45,366 nt of DNA, from assembly GCA_903887175.1 (NCBI GenBank), contig CAISOV010000064.1, positions 1-45,366 on the forward strand, in the 5' to 3' direction. Positions 7,757-17,406 of this stretch are shown here, in pieces; position 1 is the first letter of the stretch; each line of letters starts with the position of its first letter. The notes under the pieces were generated by a model. The model was not told the origin of the DNA, searched no databases, and saw only the letters and a list, made by a program, of their open reading frames with translations. This stretch comes from an uncultured Micrococcales bacterium. Its GTDB lineage: Bacteria; Actinomycetota; Actinomycetes; Actinomycetales; Microbacteriaceae. A program made the position numbers and the translations under genes.

Positions 7757-10505
7757 CCAAAACCTGCCCAACCTGAATCAGGTTGACATTGTTCAACTTG
7801 TTGGCTTTGGCAATCGCTGCGACTTTGGCTTTTATGGCAGATGCGCTGGCCCCTGTTGGCAGAAACTTTTTGGCGATCTTGTTCATAGTGTCACCTGACA
7901 AAACCGTGTATTTCTTGACTGCGGGCGAAGGATTCGGCTTGGGTGTTGGGCTGACCGTGGGCGTTGGTGAACCGGTCGGCTTTGGAGTTGTGGTTGGCGA
8001 AGCGGTTGGCTTTGGGGTCGATGTTGGCTTGGGTGTTGCGGTAGGTTTTGGCGTTGCTGTTGGGCTTGCCGAGGGGCTCGGCGAAGGGCTCGGCGAAGTA
8101 TTTGGCAAAGGCAGATTAACCGCTGTGGTCGCCGACTTTTTTATCGGCTTGCCAGTGGTTAAAAAGCTGGCGAACTGAGCGCTGACTTTTAATACGGCTG
8201 GGCCGTTACCCCGAAGTTTTTGATATTGCTGTTTGCCACTTAGCGCCCGTTTTTGACCTGCAGCCACAAACCAGTATTGACCGTCTGGGGTCGCAATGAA
8301 CCGACCAATTTGGCCGCTAGCACGATGCAGAGTGCTGCAAGTGGCTGCATCGAGGGCATATGAGCTGCCAGGGTATTCGCTTGCCCAACCTGAATTCACT
8401 GGGTGAAGCACACCATCGACCGCGACCATGGTTTTCTCACCGCACTTCACTGTGAGACCAGAAATCGTTGTGCTTTGGCTAAACGTTTCAAGAGTTTTGC
8501 TGTCAGTGGCGTTTGCGTGCGTCAGACCGAACTGGGCGGCCAGGGTTTTAGTTTGTAGTTTGACACGGTGATCTAAGCCGTCGATCAAAAACAGGCTCGG
8601 TTTGCCTGCGATGGTTACAAATGATCCCGGGGCCAGCTGAGTTGGGCCAACAGCGATTGCAAGCATGGCTGCATCTGGAATGACAGCAGCAATAGGTTTG
8701 GCAATATCGGCGCCAATCAGTGCTGCTGCGCCAGCATCTTCGATTTGGCGACGCAAACCTGCCCTGACCAAATAGCTGGTTTTGTTTGTCGCGGTGCGAA
8801 CTAAAACAGGTGCGGTGAGCGGCTGATTGTCGAGCGGCAGCATGTTCAAAAATGCTTGAGACACCGGTGTAGCCACCTGTGAAGCGACGAATTCTGCAGG
8901 GTTCGTCAGCTGGCGCTTGCCCTTGGCGGATATCAAATAGGTGTCATGGTTTGGCCCAACGATAATGTCAGAAACCCGATGACCACTGGTTATCTTTGAA
9001 ACGCCGCCGGTCGACAAACTGCCAGTAGATTTTCTGAACCATTTGGTGAAGTCGGCAATTGCTGACACTGAAGGGTCGAGCTCGAAATAGGTGCCGCCAG
9101 CGATTACGCCCTCGTTAGCGTTATCGCGGTTTACTACCCAACTGCCCTCAGCTGCGATGGGGGCGCCCCAAGGCAAATAGTTGAAAGTGTCGGCGACAAC
9201 TGGCGAAAGCGCGGGCAGCGTCAGATTGGCGGCAACAACCGAATCGTTGTCGAGAACCTCATGCCGCACACCGTCTTGAATCAGATAACTGTCGCCGTTT
9301 GGCCCCGAAACATAAGTGGTCAGCGACCCGCCGGGTGCCAACGCTGAGATTTGCGAGTTGGTTAGCTGAACAGCTTTTTTGCAGTCAAGCCCCAGAGCAG
9401 CGACTTGGTTGCAGTCGCTAAAACTGAAGCGTTTCGAATCGTCAACAAAGAAATATTGGCCGGTGGCTGAGCTGAAAACTCTGGTGAGGTCTTGGCCAAG
9501 TTTGAAACTGTTCAAATAGGCCTGCGAGATTGTGCCAACCGGCCCTAAAGGCGCCAACGCGGTTGCCAACGCTTGGTCAGGCACGCGATACCTGGTGTCG
9601 TTAACCACTAGATAGGTGTCTGAACTATCGCTCTTGAGCAAGAAGCCGCCACCGATGGGGCTGCCGAACCAATCCCAGTAGTATCGCCAAAAGTTGCGGT
9701 TGCCATAGGCGCTGCAACCGTCGCCGAGCGAATACAAGTTTTTTAGAGCGGCATCGTTGGGAACATAGGGTGTGTAGTAATAAAGGTTCGCCGTTGCCTG
9801 ATTTTGCAGAACGAACGATTTGAAGCCACATTTAGCCGGTGTAACGACGTTGCCATTTCGATCGAGCACAGCGTAGCTTTTGGGGCTGTACGGGCGCGAA
9901 ATAGTCTTGCCCGGTTTGAGGTAGGTGTATGAACCTTTCGGGTTGCCGTACCATCGCATTTGGCCAGCGGCGTGATAAATCTGGTTAAAAAGCCCGGTGT
10001 AGACATTGCCACAAATTGCTGGGTTGCTGTCGGGGCAGCCGTAACCCAAAGCTGCTTTGTACATATATGCGCTGGGGTTGGTGCTGGTGATTAGGCCCTG
10101 CTCTTTTTGCAACATCACCAAAAGCACTCTCGGATTGATTCCACAGGCGTTCGCAACGGTGAAAATAATTTGGGCAGCTGATTGCTTTTTGGCTGCTGCA
10201 ATAGCCGCGCATTTGCCAACATCGGCCTTCTGCGCGCTGATGTCCATCGAATAACTCTTCAAGCAGGTCGGGCTGCTTTTGGCTGTGCAGGTGGGTACTT
10301 TGGAATTAAGAAATCGTTGAATATCATCAACGCTCATGGTTCCGAAATCATAAAAAACACTGTCGCTGATTATCAAGCCAGGATCAAAACGCGAGCCTGA
10401 AAGCGCTGATGCCGAAGGCACATCACCGGTGACGGCGGTCAAGGCAGAAGCAGCGAGCACCAGTGTGGTGACCGCTGCGACTAGCCGTGATGCCCGCCAA
10501 AACAT
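7746..10505 (-). CDS. Large secreted protein: lysozyme-like N-terminus, nine ~55-residue repeats, Pro/Thr linker, LysM
   Basis: The 919 residues begin with a signal peptide ending near ASA (residue 34). Residues ~40-280 contain paired cysteines and [16 protein letters not shown], with Glu135 placed like the catalytic Glu of lytic transglycosylases, followed by [10 protein letters not shown]. Residues ~290-760 hold about nine repeats spaced 51-60 residues apart; their core looks like DTYLI..G.RH.V (near 297, 350, 405, 460, 521, 577, 636, 691 and 742). A P/T/S-rich linker (801-862) joins this to a C-terminal LysM ([16 protein letters not shown] to QVGQVLVIP). LysM binds peptidoglycan, and the repeats could form a propeller or extended adhesive stalk. 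Homologues are often labelled hemagglutinin or hypothetical. It overlaps the upstream lipoprotein stop by one base (TAATG), so coupling is likely. Enzymatic activity is inferred and not certain. Confidence 0.8.
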   Translation of the reverse strand: MFWRASRLVAAVTTLVLAASALTAVTGDVPSASALSGSRFDPGLIISDSVFYDFGTMSVDDIQRFLNSKVPTCTAKSSPTCLKSYSMDISAQKADVGKCAAIAAAKKQSAAQIIFTVANACGINPRVLLVMLQKEQGLITSTNPSAYMYKAALGYGCPDSNPAICGNVYTGLFNQIYHAAGQMRWYGNPKGSYTYLKPGKTISRPYSPKSYAVLDRNGNVVTPAKCGFKSFVLQNQATANLYYYTPYVPNDAALKNLYSLGDGCSAYGNRNFWRYYWDWFGSPIGGGFLLKSDSSDTYLVVNDTRYRVPDQALATALAPLGPVGTISQAYLNSFKLGQDLTRVFSSATGQYFFVDDSKRFSFSDCNQVAALGLDCKKAVQLTNSQISALAPGGSLTTYVSGPNGDSYLIQDGVRHEVLDNDSVVAANLTLPALSPVVADTFNYLPWGAPIAAEGSWVVNRDNANEGVIAGGTYFELDPSVSAIADFTKWFRKSTGSLSTGGVSKITSGHRVSDIIVGPNHDTYLISAKGKRQLTNPAEFVASQVATPVSQAFLNMLPLDNQPLTAPVLVRTATNKTSYLVRAGLRRQIEDAGAAALIGADIAKPIAAVIPDAAMLAIAVGPTQLAPGSFVTIAGKPSLFLIDGLDHRVKLQTKTLAAQFGLTHANATDSKTLETFSQSTTISGLTVKCGEKTMVAVDGVLHPVNSGWASEYPGSSYALDAATCSTLHRASGQIGRFIATPDGQYWFVAAGQKRALSGKQQYQKLRGNGPAVLKVSAQFASFLTTGKPIKKSATTAVNLPLPNTSPSPSPSPSASPTATPKPTATPKPTSTPKPTASPTTTPKPTGSPTPTVSPTPKPNPSPAVKKYTVLSGDTMNKIAKKFLPTGASASAIKAKVAAIAKANKLNNVNLIQVGQVLVIP
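7920..8105 (-). repeat. Low-complexity tandem repeats encoding a Pro/Thr/Ser linker
   Basis: Short degenerate tandem units encode [20 protein letters not shown]-like sequence between the repeat region and the LysM domain of the 919-residue protein. On the plus strand the same DNA makes a spurious Gly/Val-rich ORF (7783-8178). Such units can change copy number by slippage. Confidence 0.8.
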
Positions 10506-11011
10506 TAGGGAATGCTCACCGCGAAGAAGTTAGATTTGCCTGAGGCTGTGGTTGATGAGTAGCTCACCTGAACCGCTGCTGTTCCGCTGGCAAGCCCGTT
10601 TAGAGCAATTGTGATCGGAAAACACTGTGTGCTTGCGGCGTTGGCTTCGGCGGCAACGGCAGGGTACGAAGTTGTGACGCCGGCATCTTTAACAATTGCG
10701 GTGCAAGAGCCGCCACTTTCAGTGACGTTATTGACCTGAGCAATTACAGTAATCGTGCCGGCTGAAGGGTCAACACTGGCATCGAGAACTTGCACATCAG
10801 CATCGATTAGATTGGTTGGCGTTGGCGAGGCTGAATCAGTGGGCGTTGCTGTCGCAGTTGGGGTTTGAGTTTCGGTCGGGCTGCCGCTGGCCGAAGCGGT
10901 TTCGGTTGCGGTTGGCAAACCCGTAGCGCCCCAGTTCGGATAAAACATGCTGCAACCGGCAAGAGCCAACACACTTAAAGCTAAAGTTGCCGCAAATGCT
11001 GCTTTTTTCAT
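10505..11011 (-). CDS. Small Thr/Pro-rich lipoprotein of unknown function
   Basis: The 168-residue protein has a lipoprotein signal ([20 protein letters not shown]) with the lipobox LAGC, so Cys20 would be lipidated and the protein held on the outer face of the membrane. A T/S/P-rich spacer follows to about residue 67, then a compact domain with a likely disulfide pair (SGGSCTAIV and STQCFPITI). That domain has an Ig-like or beta-sandwich look ([26 protein letters not shown]). I do not recognise a named family. GAAGAAGG lies 5 nt before the ATG. The stop overlaps the start of the LysM repeat protein (TAATG), so the two are probably made together and may act together at the cell surface; that last point is inference. 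Confidence 0.8.
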   Translation of the reverse strand: MKKAAFAATLALSVLALAGCSMFYPNWGATGLPTATETASASGSPTETQTPTATATPTDSASPTPTNLIDADVQVLDASVDPSAGTITVIAQVNNVTESGGSCTAIVKDAGVTTSYPAVAAEANAASTQCFPITIALNGLASGTAAVQVSYSSTTASGKSNFFAVSIP

Positions 11012-11059
11012 TATGGCCTTCTTCTTTCAAGGGCTTTTTGCACGGCAAAAGTGCGACTT

Positions 11060-12397
11060 TTAGCCGTGAAGTTGCCCTTTTATCTTCGCTCGAATTGCTG
11101 AGAAATTTGGGTTAATCATGTCAAAGCCGTTGGCTGGAACCAGCTCGAGAGTGCGCATTCCATTGCCCCGGTTTTTCAAAGCGAGGTTGACATAAACCGC
11201 CAACATGTCGCTCGAAATATCTGTGGTGATCATCTTTTTGCCTGCAGTGGCTATCGATTGAAAGTTCAAAAGCAGCTTTGTAGGACTCACCTGTTTAATA
11301 AGTGCGTTCTCGACTTCTCGTTGACGACCCATGCGGGCATAGTCGCTATTGCCGTTGAGGCCGTGTCTAGACCGGGCATACCAAAGCGCCATGCCGCCAG
11401 ACATGTGCTGCACTCCCGGTTCTATAAAGGCGCGGGCATCGCTGCCGTCATCGAGTTTGCCGCCCACTGGCAGCCTAATTTTCACATTGATTGTGACTCC
11501 CCCGAGCGCATTAATTAGACCCTTGAATCCAGACATGTCGATCAAAACATAGTTAGAAATCGTCAACCCGGTAATGCCCTGAACGGCTTCTTTCAACGCC
11601 TGCAGACCCGGTGTGATGCCGTTGCTGCGGGCATTTGGGTACAAATCTTTGTGGTTGTTCATGACGTCGGTGTTGATGGCGTTGAGCAGACAGGTGTCAC
11701 CGCAGTTGTAGCCGTGTGGCCATAGCGCCTGCATTGGCGAACCGTCACTGAAAGGCGCGTGTTGCAGGTTGCGCGGAATGCCGATGTTTAAAGCGTCGCC
11801 GGTGAGCGCGTCTAGGCTCAACACCGAGACGCTGTCGGTGCGCATGCCAAAACGATCTGAGCCCGAGTCTGAACCAACCAGCATGATGTTGTAGCGACCA
11901 TCGACTGCCCCCACGAAACCGGTTCGTGTGAAAATGGCACCGACCAGCGAAGCCTGCTCGTGAGCCAGGCTCGAAGCCGAAGCAAAAGTTGTGGTGAGCA
12001 AAGCCGACACCACGAGCACACTGAGCAAAGCGCTGAGTCGGTTGCGGGCTGGCAGCCTGCCGAGTTTCATTAGCGCCAGAGTGTTGAGGCCCAGCACGGC
12101 ATAAAGCACGCCATAGCCGAGAAGCATCCAGCCAAAAATGTTTACGGCAACCGGTGATGTTGCAAAAACTAAAAGCAAGTTAATGTCGATGAAAGCAATT
12201 GCCACAGCCGCCAGCAGCGCAAGCCAAAGAATCAGGTTTGCGGCGATAGCAAAGCGCGCCAACACACGCCGCCCAGCGACCAGCTGAGCAGTGCCCGGCA
12301 ACAAAAGATTCAACCAAAACAACCAGCGGGCACGTTTGCGCATTTGCAACGGTGAAAGGTTTTGAACATTGCGAAACGGGCTGGTTCGTTGCATCAC
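11060..12397 (-). CDS. LytR-CpsA-Psr (LCP) family glycopolymer transferase
   Basis: The 445-residue protein has an N-terminal cytosolic segment and about four hydrophobic helices (residues ~28-150), then an extracytoplasmic LCP domain. The core motifs are present: NIMLVGSDSGSDRFGMRTDSVSV, the phosphate-binding IGIPRNLQ, and SRHGLNGNSDYARMGRQREV near the C-terminus with the Arg residues that hold the polyprenyl pyrophosphate. LCP enzymes attach undecaprenyl-linked polymers (arabinogalactan, teichoic acids, capsule) to peptidoglycan. Here that would complete the route begun by the glycosyltransferase and Wzy-like genes. Several transmembrane helices instead of one is a known actinobacterial variant. 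The start is either the GTG at 12397 or the ATG at 12394. It lies 44 bp downstream of purE and 48 bp before the lipoprotein. Confidence 0.88.
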   Translation of the reverse strand: MMQRTSPFRNVQNLSPLQMRKRARWLFWLNLLLPGTAQLVAGRRVLARFAIAANLILWLALLAAVAIAFIDINLLLVFATSPVAVNIFGWMLLGYGVLYAVLGLNTLALMKLGRLPARNRLSALLSVLVVSALLTTTFASASSLAHEQASLVGAIFTRTGFVGAVDGRYNIMLVGSDSGSDRFGMRTDSVSVLSLDALTGDALNIGIPRNLQHAPFSDGSPMQALWPHGYNCGDTCLLNAINTDVMNNHKDLYPNARSNGITPGLQALKEAVQGITGLTISNYVLIDMSGFKGLINALGGVTINVKIRLPVGGKLDDGSDARAFIEPGVQHMSGGMALWYARSRHGLNGNSDYARMGRQREVENALIKQVSPTKLLLNFQSIATAGKKMITTDISSDMLAVYVNLALKNRGNGMRTLELVPANGFDMINPNFSAIRAKIKGQLHG

Positions 12398-12441
12398 CGA
12401 TTCGTTAGAACCGTTAGCCCGGCTGAGAGAATCAGCTGCGC

Positions 12442-12939
12442 TTAGATTTGAGATTTTAACTTCTCATTCTTTTCGGCAACACTCACGGCAAGGTTAGAGC
12501 GAAAGGTTTCAAGTTGCTGCGTCAGGTGGCTGTCAAAGGCGCCCAGAATGCGCGCTGCCAATAATCCGGCGTTGCGAGCACCACCAATCGAAACTGTTGC
12601 AACCGGTATTCCTGCTGGCATTTGAACGATTGAAAGAAGTGAATCTATGCCGTCTAACTTGGCAAGCGGCACAGGAACCCCGATCACCGGCAATGTCGTA
12701 ACAGAGGCGAGCATTCCAGGCAGATGAGCAGCGCCGCCAGCCCCGGCTATAACAACTTTTATGCCGCGCCCCGCTGCCGCTTTGCCCCACTCGATCATTC
12801 GCTCAGGCGTGCGGTGAGCTGAAAGCACTTCAACTTCGTAACCGATGCCGAACTCTTTGAGAGCATTCGCGGCCTCGCACATCACTGACCAGTCAGAGTC
12901 TGAACCCATGACTACGCCGACCAATATCGCTTCTGACAT
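12442..12939 (-). CDS. purE: N5-carboxyaminoimidazole ribonucleotide mutase
   Basis: The 165-residue protein has the class I PurE signature: GSDSDWSVM (phosphate/ribose binding), SAHRTPERM (catalytic His), and [12 protein letters not shown]. It moves the carboxylate of N5-CAIR to give CAIR in purine synthesis, directly after the PurK step encoded upstream. Length is normal (about 160-170), and the protein is cytosolic and expected to be an octamer. The ATG at 12939 has GAGAGG about 5 nt before it. An 84 bp gap separates it from purK, long for this genome, so an extra promoter there is possible. Confidence 0.95.
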   Translation of the reverse strand: MSEAILVGVVMGSDSDWSVMCEAANALKEFGIGYEVEVLSAHRTPERMIEWGKAAAGRGIKVVIAGAGGAAHLPGMLASVTTLPVIGVPVPLAKLDGIDSLLSIVQMPAGIPVATVSIGGARNAGLLAARILGAFDSHLTQQLETFRSNLAVSVAEKNEKLKSQI

Positions 12940-13023
12940 GCCTAGCCTCTCAAAGTATGCTTCTCAAGCCAATTTTAGACATCTTGCCTCGAATGCTTCT
13001 GAACGCAACGCCTGCGAGGCAAT

Positions 13024-14175
13024 TTAGCCGTTAAGCAAAATACCTACGGTTTGCCAAACCTCTGATGCTATAGCGCTTTCAATCTGGCCGACAGCTGTCA
13101 CGTGACCCATTTTGCGACCAGATCTTGCAGATTTGCCGTAGGTGTGAATCTTGACCGTGGGGTGCAGGGCCATAGCCTTGCGATATTGCCCGACAAAAGT
13201 GTTTTTGCTGTCGACCCCGAGTAGGTTCACCATGATTGCATAGGGCGCAGTCATTTCAGTTTCACCAAGCGGCAGATCTAACACGGCTCGCAGGTGCTGC
13301 TCGAACTGACTAGTGACTGACCCCTCGATGCTGAAATGCCCTGAGTTGTGCGGGCGCATCGCGAGTTCGTTTATCAATAGGCGAGCATCGGTGGTTTGAA
13401 ACATTTCGACCGCCAAAACACCTGTAACCCCTAAACCTTCGGCAACGTGAGCGGCAATAGCCACCGACAGCTCGAGCAGCGCCGGAGTGGTGCCAGGGGC
13501 TGGGGCAAGAACCTCAGCGCAAACACCATTGCTCTGAGTGGTTTGCACCAGCGGCCAAGCCTTGAACTCGCCGCTTGGGTTTCTGGCGCTCAACTGAGCC
13601 ACCTCGCGCACAAACTCGACTTTTTCTTCAACCAAGAGTTCGCCGCCGAAACCAGCTAGAGCCTCAGGCGTTAGCCAATCGCTTGCTTCATCGGCGCTTC
13701 GCACCACACGCACACCTTTGCCGTCATAACCACCAATCGGTGTTTTCAAAATGGCAACGCCGCCGTGGTCGGCAATGAACTGGTCTAGCTCTTCGGCATC
13801 GGTCACGGCAGCCCATTCAGGCATTGGCAGGTTCAAAGCGCTCAGCTGTCGGCGCATGTGCAATTTGTTTTGAGCAAATGCTAAAGCTTTCGACGGCGGC
13901 TGCACGTTGACACCTTTGGCTTCAAGTTTTTGCAAAATTTCTAGAGGCACGTGTTCGTGGTCAAAAGTGATTACGTCAACAGTTTTAGCGAACTCTTGCA
14001 CGACGTCGAACTTGGTATAGTCGCCAACCATGGTGGCTGCCAGCGCCGCCGAAGAATCTTCGGTTTCGGCTAAAACTTTAATGTCAAGGCCAAGGTTTAT
14101 TGCAGGCACAATCATCATGCGAGCCAACTGCCCGCCACCAATCACGCCAACTCTTAGCTTGCTTTTATTTGACAC
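13024..14175 (-). CDS. purK: N5-carboxyaminoimidazole ribonucleotide synthase (ATP-grasp)
   Basis: The 383-residue ATP-grasp enzyme starts with GVIGGGQLARMM (dinucleotide-like loop). It shows the ATP-grasp segment ILKTPIGGYDGKGVRV, EEKVEFVREVAQL, and the metal-binding LLINELAMRPHNSGHFSIEG. It uses ATP and bicarbonate to carboxylate AIR to N5-CAIR, feeding PurE. The start is the GTG at 14175, preceded by GAGGG; the first 11 bp overlap the end of the PH-domain gene, so the genes are coupled. The order birA, PH protein, purK, purE matches other actinobacteria. Confidence 0.95.
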   Translation of the reverse strand: MSNKSKLRVGVIGGGQLARMMIVPAINLGLDIKVLAETEDSSAALAATMVGDYTKFDVVQEFAKTVDVITFDHEHVPLEILQKLEAKGVNVQPPSKALAFAQNKLHMRRQLSALNLPMPEWAAVTDAEELDQFIADHGGVAILKTPIGGYDGKGVRVVRSADEASDWLTPEALAGFGGELLVEEKVEFVREVAQLSARNPSGEFKAWPLVQTTQSNGVCAEVLAPAPGTTPALLELSVAIAAHVAEGLGVTGVLAVEMFQTTDARLLINELAMRPHNSGHFSIEGSVTSQFEQHLRAVLDLPLGETEMTAPYAIMVNLLGVDSKNTFVGQYRKAMALHPTVKIHTYGKSARSGRKMGHVTAVGQIESAIASEVWQTVGILLNG

Positions 14176-14599
14176 TTGACCCTCTGACTAGATTTTGCAT
14201 TTCGCGAGCAAGCTGTTTGCCTTTTGGCAAACGCTTCATCACTAGCGGCTCTTGACCGTGAATAAAAACTGTAACCCGACCTCGAACATATTCCACGGCC
14301 GAAACCTCATGCCAACTAACCTCACGGCGCTTTTGGCCAAACAACCCGTCACGCCAAACCACTCGCCCAGTCGAAACTTCGAGCCAGGCGACCGACTGGC
14401 GCACCAGAGGCACCAGCCATGCAAAAAAGATAAGTACTGCCGCCGACACATAAAGCGTCAGCGATTGCCAAGATTCGAGATTGCGGTTTTCAAAAAATGC
14501 CAAAGCAGCCGCAACGACACCTAAAACCAGAGTTGGCAAAACCATGCGACCGGCTCGTGGGCGCAGCTTGACCAACTTTTGTTCTGGTTGAAAACTCAC
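14165..14599 (-). CDS. Membrane-anchored bacterial PH domain protein
   Basis: The 144-residue protein has two hydrophobic helices (PTLVLGVVAAALAFF and SLTLYVSAAVLIFFAWLVPL), then a bacterial PH-like domain. That domain includes SVAWLEVSTGRVVWRDGLFGQKRREVSW and the terminal helix LPKGKQLAREMQNLV. Such bPH2 proteins are membrane associated, and none in this subgroup has a firm function. In actinobacteria it is often located between birA and purK (Rv3278c in M. tuberculosis as I recall). The start is the GTG at 14599, 14 bp after the birA stop; CACAAT lies 6 nt upstream and no ribosome site is visible. It overlaps purK by 11 bp. Confidence 0.8.
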   Translation of the reverse strand: MSFQPEQKLVKLRPRAGRMVLPTLVLGVVAAALAFFENRNLESWQSLTLYVSAAVLIFFAWLVPLVRQSVAWLEVSTGRVVWRDGLFGQKRREVSWHEVSAVEYVRGRVTVFIHGQEPLVMKRLPKGKQLAREMQNLVRGSSVK

Positions 14600-14613
14600 A
14601 ATCTAATTGTGGC

Positions 14614-15462
14614 TTATATGCGGTGCCGCAGGTGCACAATATCGCCAGCAGCGACAGCGATTTTTTGGTTGTCAAGGGTTGTTAGAACTAAGCGACCTTG
14701 TTCGTCGATTGCTTGCGCGGTGCCCCAAAGCTCTTCGTCGCCGGGCAAAATCACTTTAACCTCTTGGCCAAGAGTCAGGCAGCTTTGCGACACCTCGGCC
14801 TGCAAGCCGGCGAGCGCCGCATTGCCATCGCAGGCATTAAATGCCTCAAGAAGCTGCCAGAGCTGGGTTAGGTATCGCGCCAAAATGTCATCGAGCGTCT
14901 GGGCATCGATCGCTGCGCCGGTGCGCTCTTGAGCAGCCGGGTCGCCGAGCAAAGCCAACGAAGTGGCGGTTTCAACCGGCAACTGTTCGCGGCTGAGCGT
15001 TAGGTTTAGACCAGCGCCAACCACTACCCCGCTGCCATCGGGCAATAGTTCGCTGAGAACGCCACAAATTTTTTGCCCACCCACGAGAACATCATTCGGC
15101 CATTTCACGCCCACCTGCGCCGCGGCCGCGCTGGCTACCGCATTCGAACCGTCGTTCAATCGGCCTGAGACTGCCCGCGACATTGCCAGCCCAGCCAAAA
15201 GCGGCAGCCAGGCGAAGGTTTCTATCGAGGCTTCGGGGCGCAACAGCACAGACACAAATAGTGAACTACCTGGCGGAGCGATCCACTGCCGACCAGATCG
15301 GCCACGGCCAGCATTTTGGTAGCCAGTGACATAAACCGAAAAGTTTGGCCAGTTAGCGGCGCCGCCGGTCACAGCGGCCGTGATTAGGTCACTGTTGGTT
15401 GAACCGGTCACTGATATCCAGACCATTTTGGTTGCGATTGCTTCACTATTTGCTAACTCCAT
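14614..15462 (-). CDS. birA: Biotin--[acetyl-CoA-carboxylase] ligase
   Basis: The ~282-residue protein is a BirA without an N-terminal DNA-binding domain, so it acts only as a ligase. Motifs are GSTNSDLI, the biotinyl-AMP loop GRGRSGRQWIAPPGSSLF, KWPNDVLVGGQKICGVL, and a C-terminal SH3-like domain (GTAQAIDEQGRLVL). It links biotin to the Lys of the BCCP domain encoded by accA at 24053. The ORF track start is a TTG at 15468; the ATG at 15462 is better because TAACCT lies exactly 7 nt upstream, giving a leaderless mRNA. It diverges from the carboxyltransferase gene, and the two promoter regions nearly overlap. Confidence 0.93.
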   Translation of the reverse strand: MELANSEAIATKMVWISVTGSTNSDLITAAVTGGAANWPNFSVYVTGYQNAGRGRSGRQWIAPPGSSLFVSVLLRPEASIETFAWLPLLAGLAMSRAVSGRLNDGSNAVASAAAAQVGVKWPNDVLVGGQKICGVLSELLPDGSGVVVGAGLNLTLSREQLPVETATSLALLGDPAAQERTGAAIDAQTLDDILARYLTQLWQLLEAFNACDGNAALAGLQAEVSQSCLTLGQEVKVILPGDEELWGTAQAIDEQGRLVLTTLDNQKIAVAAGDIVHLRHRI

Positions 15463-15469
15463 GCTCAAA

Positions 15470-15475
15470 AGGTTA
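15470..15475 (-). promoter_or_regulatory. Probable -10 box for leaderless birA
   Basis: On the minus strand TAACCT lies 7 nt before the birA ATG at 15462. It fits TANNNT, and no ribosome site is visible. Confidence 0.45.
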
Positions 15476-15495
15476 GCGAACCTGCCCGCCTTCGA

Positions 15496-15501
15496 TAGAG
15501 T
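15496..15501 (+). promoter_or_regulatory. Possible -10 box of the accD-type gene
   Basis: TAGAGT fits TANNNT and would place the transcript start about 24 nt before the TTG start codon, leaving room for the GGAG ribosome site. The -35 match is poor. Confidence 0.3.
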
Positions 15502-15531
15502 TGTGGCAACCTGAAAATCATGGAGTGAACC

Positions 15532-17136
15532 TTGACGCCAGACAAGACGCCGATGGATGAAGCCCTCTTCACCACAGCCGGCAAACTAAAAGATCTAGAA
15601 AAGCGCTACCACGAGGCCGTTTATGCCAGTGGCGAAGCGGCTATTGCTAAGCAGCACGCCAAGGGCAAAAAAACTGCCCGCGAGCGCATTGCGATGCTGC
15701 TTGACGAGGGTTCTTTTGAAGAACTCGATGAGTTTGTTCGCCACCGCTCGACAGCTTTTGGCATGGATAAAACCCGACCTTATGGCGACTCGGTGGTTAC
15801 CGGCGTTGGCACCATTGCAGGCCGCCAGGTTGCCGTGTTCTCGCAAGACTTCACCATTTTTGGCGGCTCACTCGGTGAGGCCGCGGGTAACAAAATCATC
15901 AAAGTGATGGACCTCGCGATTGCCACCGGCGTTCCGCTAATTGGCATGCTCGACTCGGGTGGCGCCCGCATTCAAGAGGGTGTAATCGCTCTGGGCAAGT
16001 ACGGTGAGATTTTCAAGCGCAACACCATGGCTTCGGGTGTGATCCCCCAGATTTCAATCATCATGGGCCCAGCAGCTGGTGGTGCGGTTTATTCGCCGGC
16101 ACTTACTGACTTTGTAATCATGGTCGACAAAACCTCGAACATGTTTGTGACAGGCCCAGACGTTATCAAGACGGTAACCGGCGAAGACGTTGGCATGGAA
16201 GAGCTCGGTGGCGCCCTCACCCACAACAAAACCTCAGGTGTGGCTCACTATTTGGCGAGCGACGAAGAAGATGCGATTGACTACGCCCGCAATTTGTTGA
16301 GCTTTTTGCCTGAAAACAATTTGGCTGAAAGTGTGGTCTATGCCGCTTCGACCGAGCTAGAGGTGACCGAAGCCGACCGCGAGTTGAACATCATCATTCC
16401 TGACTCGCCAAACCAGCCTTATGACATGAGTCAGATCATTGAGAGCATTGTTGACAACAACGATTTTCTCGAAGTTCAGCCACTCTTTGCCCCGAACATT
16501 TTGATTGGTTTTGCCCGCATTGACGGTCGCAGTGTTGGCATTATCGCCAACCAGCCGCAGCAAATGGCTGGCACGCTAAACATTGAGGCTGGCGAAAAAG
16601 CCGCCCGCTTTGTGCGATTCTGCGACGCTTTCTCTATTCCCATTCTGACTCTGGTTGATGTGCCCGGATACCTTCCGGGAACAGACCAAGAGTGGGCCGG
16701 TGTGATTCGCCGTGGCGCCAAGTTGCTTTATGCCTATGCCGAAGCAACAGTGCCGCTGGTGACCGTGATCACTCGCAAGGCCTACGGAGGCGCCTACATT
16801 GTTATGGGCTCTAAGCAGCTCGGTGCCGACATCAACTTGGCTTGGCCAACTGCTGAGATAGCCGTTATGGGTGGTCAGGGAGCGGTCAATATCTTGTTCC
16901 GCGAGCAGATTCGTCAGGCTGAAGCGGCTGGCGAAGATGTCAATAAGGTTCGCGCCCGCCTAGCAGCTGAATACACCTACAACGTTGCCAGCCCTTTTCT
17001 TGCTGCCGAGCGTGGCGAGCTTGATGGAATCATTGAGCCGGCAGCCACTCGCATTTCAGTGATCAAGGCACTGCGGGCACTTCGAACTAAGCGTGCCAAT
17101 GTTCCGCCTAAAAAGCACGGCAACATTCCTCTATAA
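15532..17136 (+). CDS. accD: Acyl-CoA carboxylase carboxyltransferase (beta) subunit
   Basis: The 534-residue protein is a PccB/AccD5-type carboxyltransferase. The N-half has the crotonase-like acyl-CoA region ([47 protein letters not shown]); the C-half has [27 protein letters not shown] and [16 protein letters not shown], forming the carboxybiotin pocket. It moves CO2 from biotin on AccA to acetyl- or propionyl-CoA for fatty acid synthesis. Substrate choice cannot be read with certainty. The TTG start at 15532 is supported by GGAG 6 nt upstream; the next in-frame ATG is at 15553. A tiny ATG-GAG-TGA frame overlaps the ribosome site. accE follows 24 bp downstream. Confidence 0.93.
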   Translation: MTPDKTPMDEALFTTAGKLKDLEKRYHEAVYASGEAAIAKQHAKGKKTARERIAMLLDEGSFEELDEFVRHRSTAFGMDKTRPYGDSVVTGVGTIAGRQVAVFSQDFTIFGGSLGEAAGNKIIKVMDLAIATGVPLIGMLDSGGARIQEGVIALGKYGEIFKRNTMASGVIPQISIIMGPAAGGAVYSPALTDFVIMVDKTSNMFVTGPDVIKTVTGEDVGMEELGGALTHNKTSGVAHYLASDEEDAIDYARNLLSFLPENNLAESVVYAASTELEVTEADRELNIIIPDSPNQPYDMSQIIESIVDNNDFLEVQPLFAPNILIGFARIDGRSVGIIANQPQQMAGTLNIEAGEKAARFVRFCDAFSIPILTLVDVPGYLPGTDQEWAGVIRRGAKLLYAYAEATVPLVTVITRKAYGGAYIVMGSKQLGADINLAWPTAEIAVMGGQGAVNILFREQIRQAEAAGEDVNKVRARLAAEYTYNVASPFLAAERGELDGIIEPAATRISVIKALRALRTKRANVPPKKHGNIPL

Positions 17137-17160
17137 GCCCACACGAAAAATTAGGAACCA

Positions 17161-17406
17161 ATGAGCGAAGCTAGCGAACTGCCTCAGCAGGGTTTTAGCG
17201 TGCTCGGCGGCAACCCAACAGCCGAAGAACTTGCTGTTGTTGTAGCTGTTTTGCAGGCGGCTTCGGCTGCAGCAGCTGCGAAGGCAAAAGCAAGTGCAAC
17301 TAAGCCCGCTTCGAGCTGGTCTAAAAACGTCGGTCTGTTGCGAGTGCCGGTAGCCCCTGGTCAAGGTCAGTGGCGGGCGGCATTTCGCCGCGGCCTAAGT
17401 CGCTAA
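17161..17406 (+). CDS. accE: Acyl-CoA carboxylase epsilon subunit
   Basis: The 81-residue protein has the family pattern. FSVLGGNPTAEELAVVVAVLQAAS comes first, an Ala-rich linker with SSW in the middle, and GQGQWRAAFRRGL at the end. In actinobacteria this small subunit binds the carboxyltransferase and raises activity of the AccA-AccD complex. Its position 24 bp after the accD-type gene is the expected one (accD5-accE5 in mycobacteria). Length and motif order are normal. Confidence 0.9.
   Translation: MSEASELPQQGFSVLGGNPTAEELAVVVAVLQAASAAAAAKAKASATKPASSWSKNVGLLRVPVAPGQGQWRAAFRRGLSR

Noticed and set aside
7783-8178. 131-residue plus-strand Gly/Val-repeat ORF
   Set aside because: It is the complement of the Pro/Thr linker and LysM coding sequence; the GVGVG pattern results from that repeat.
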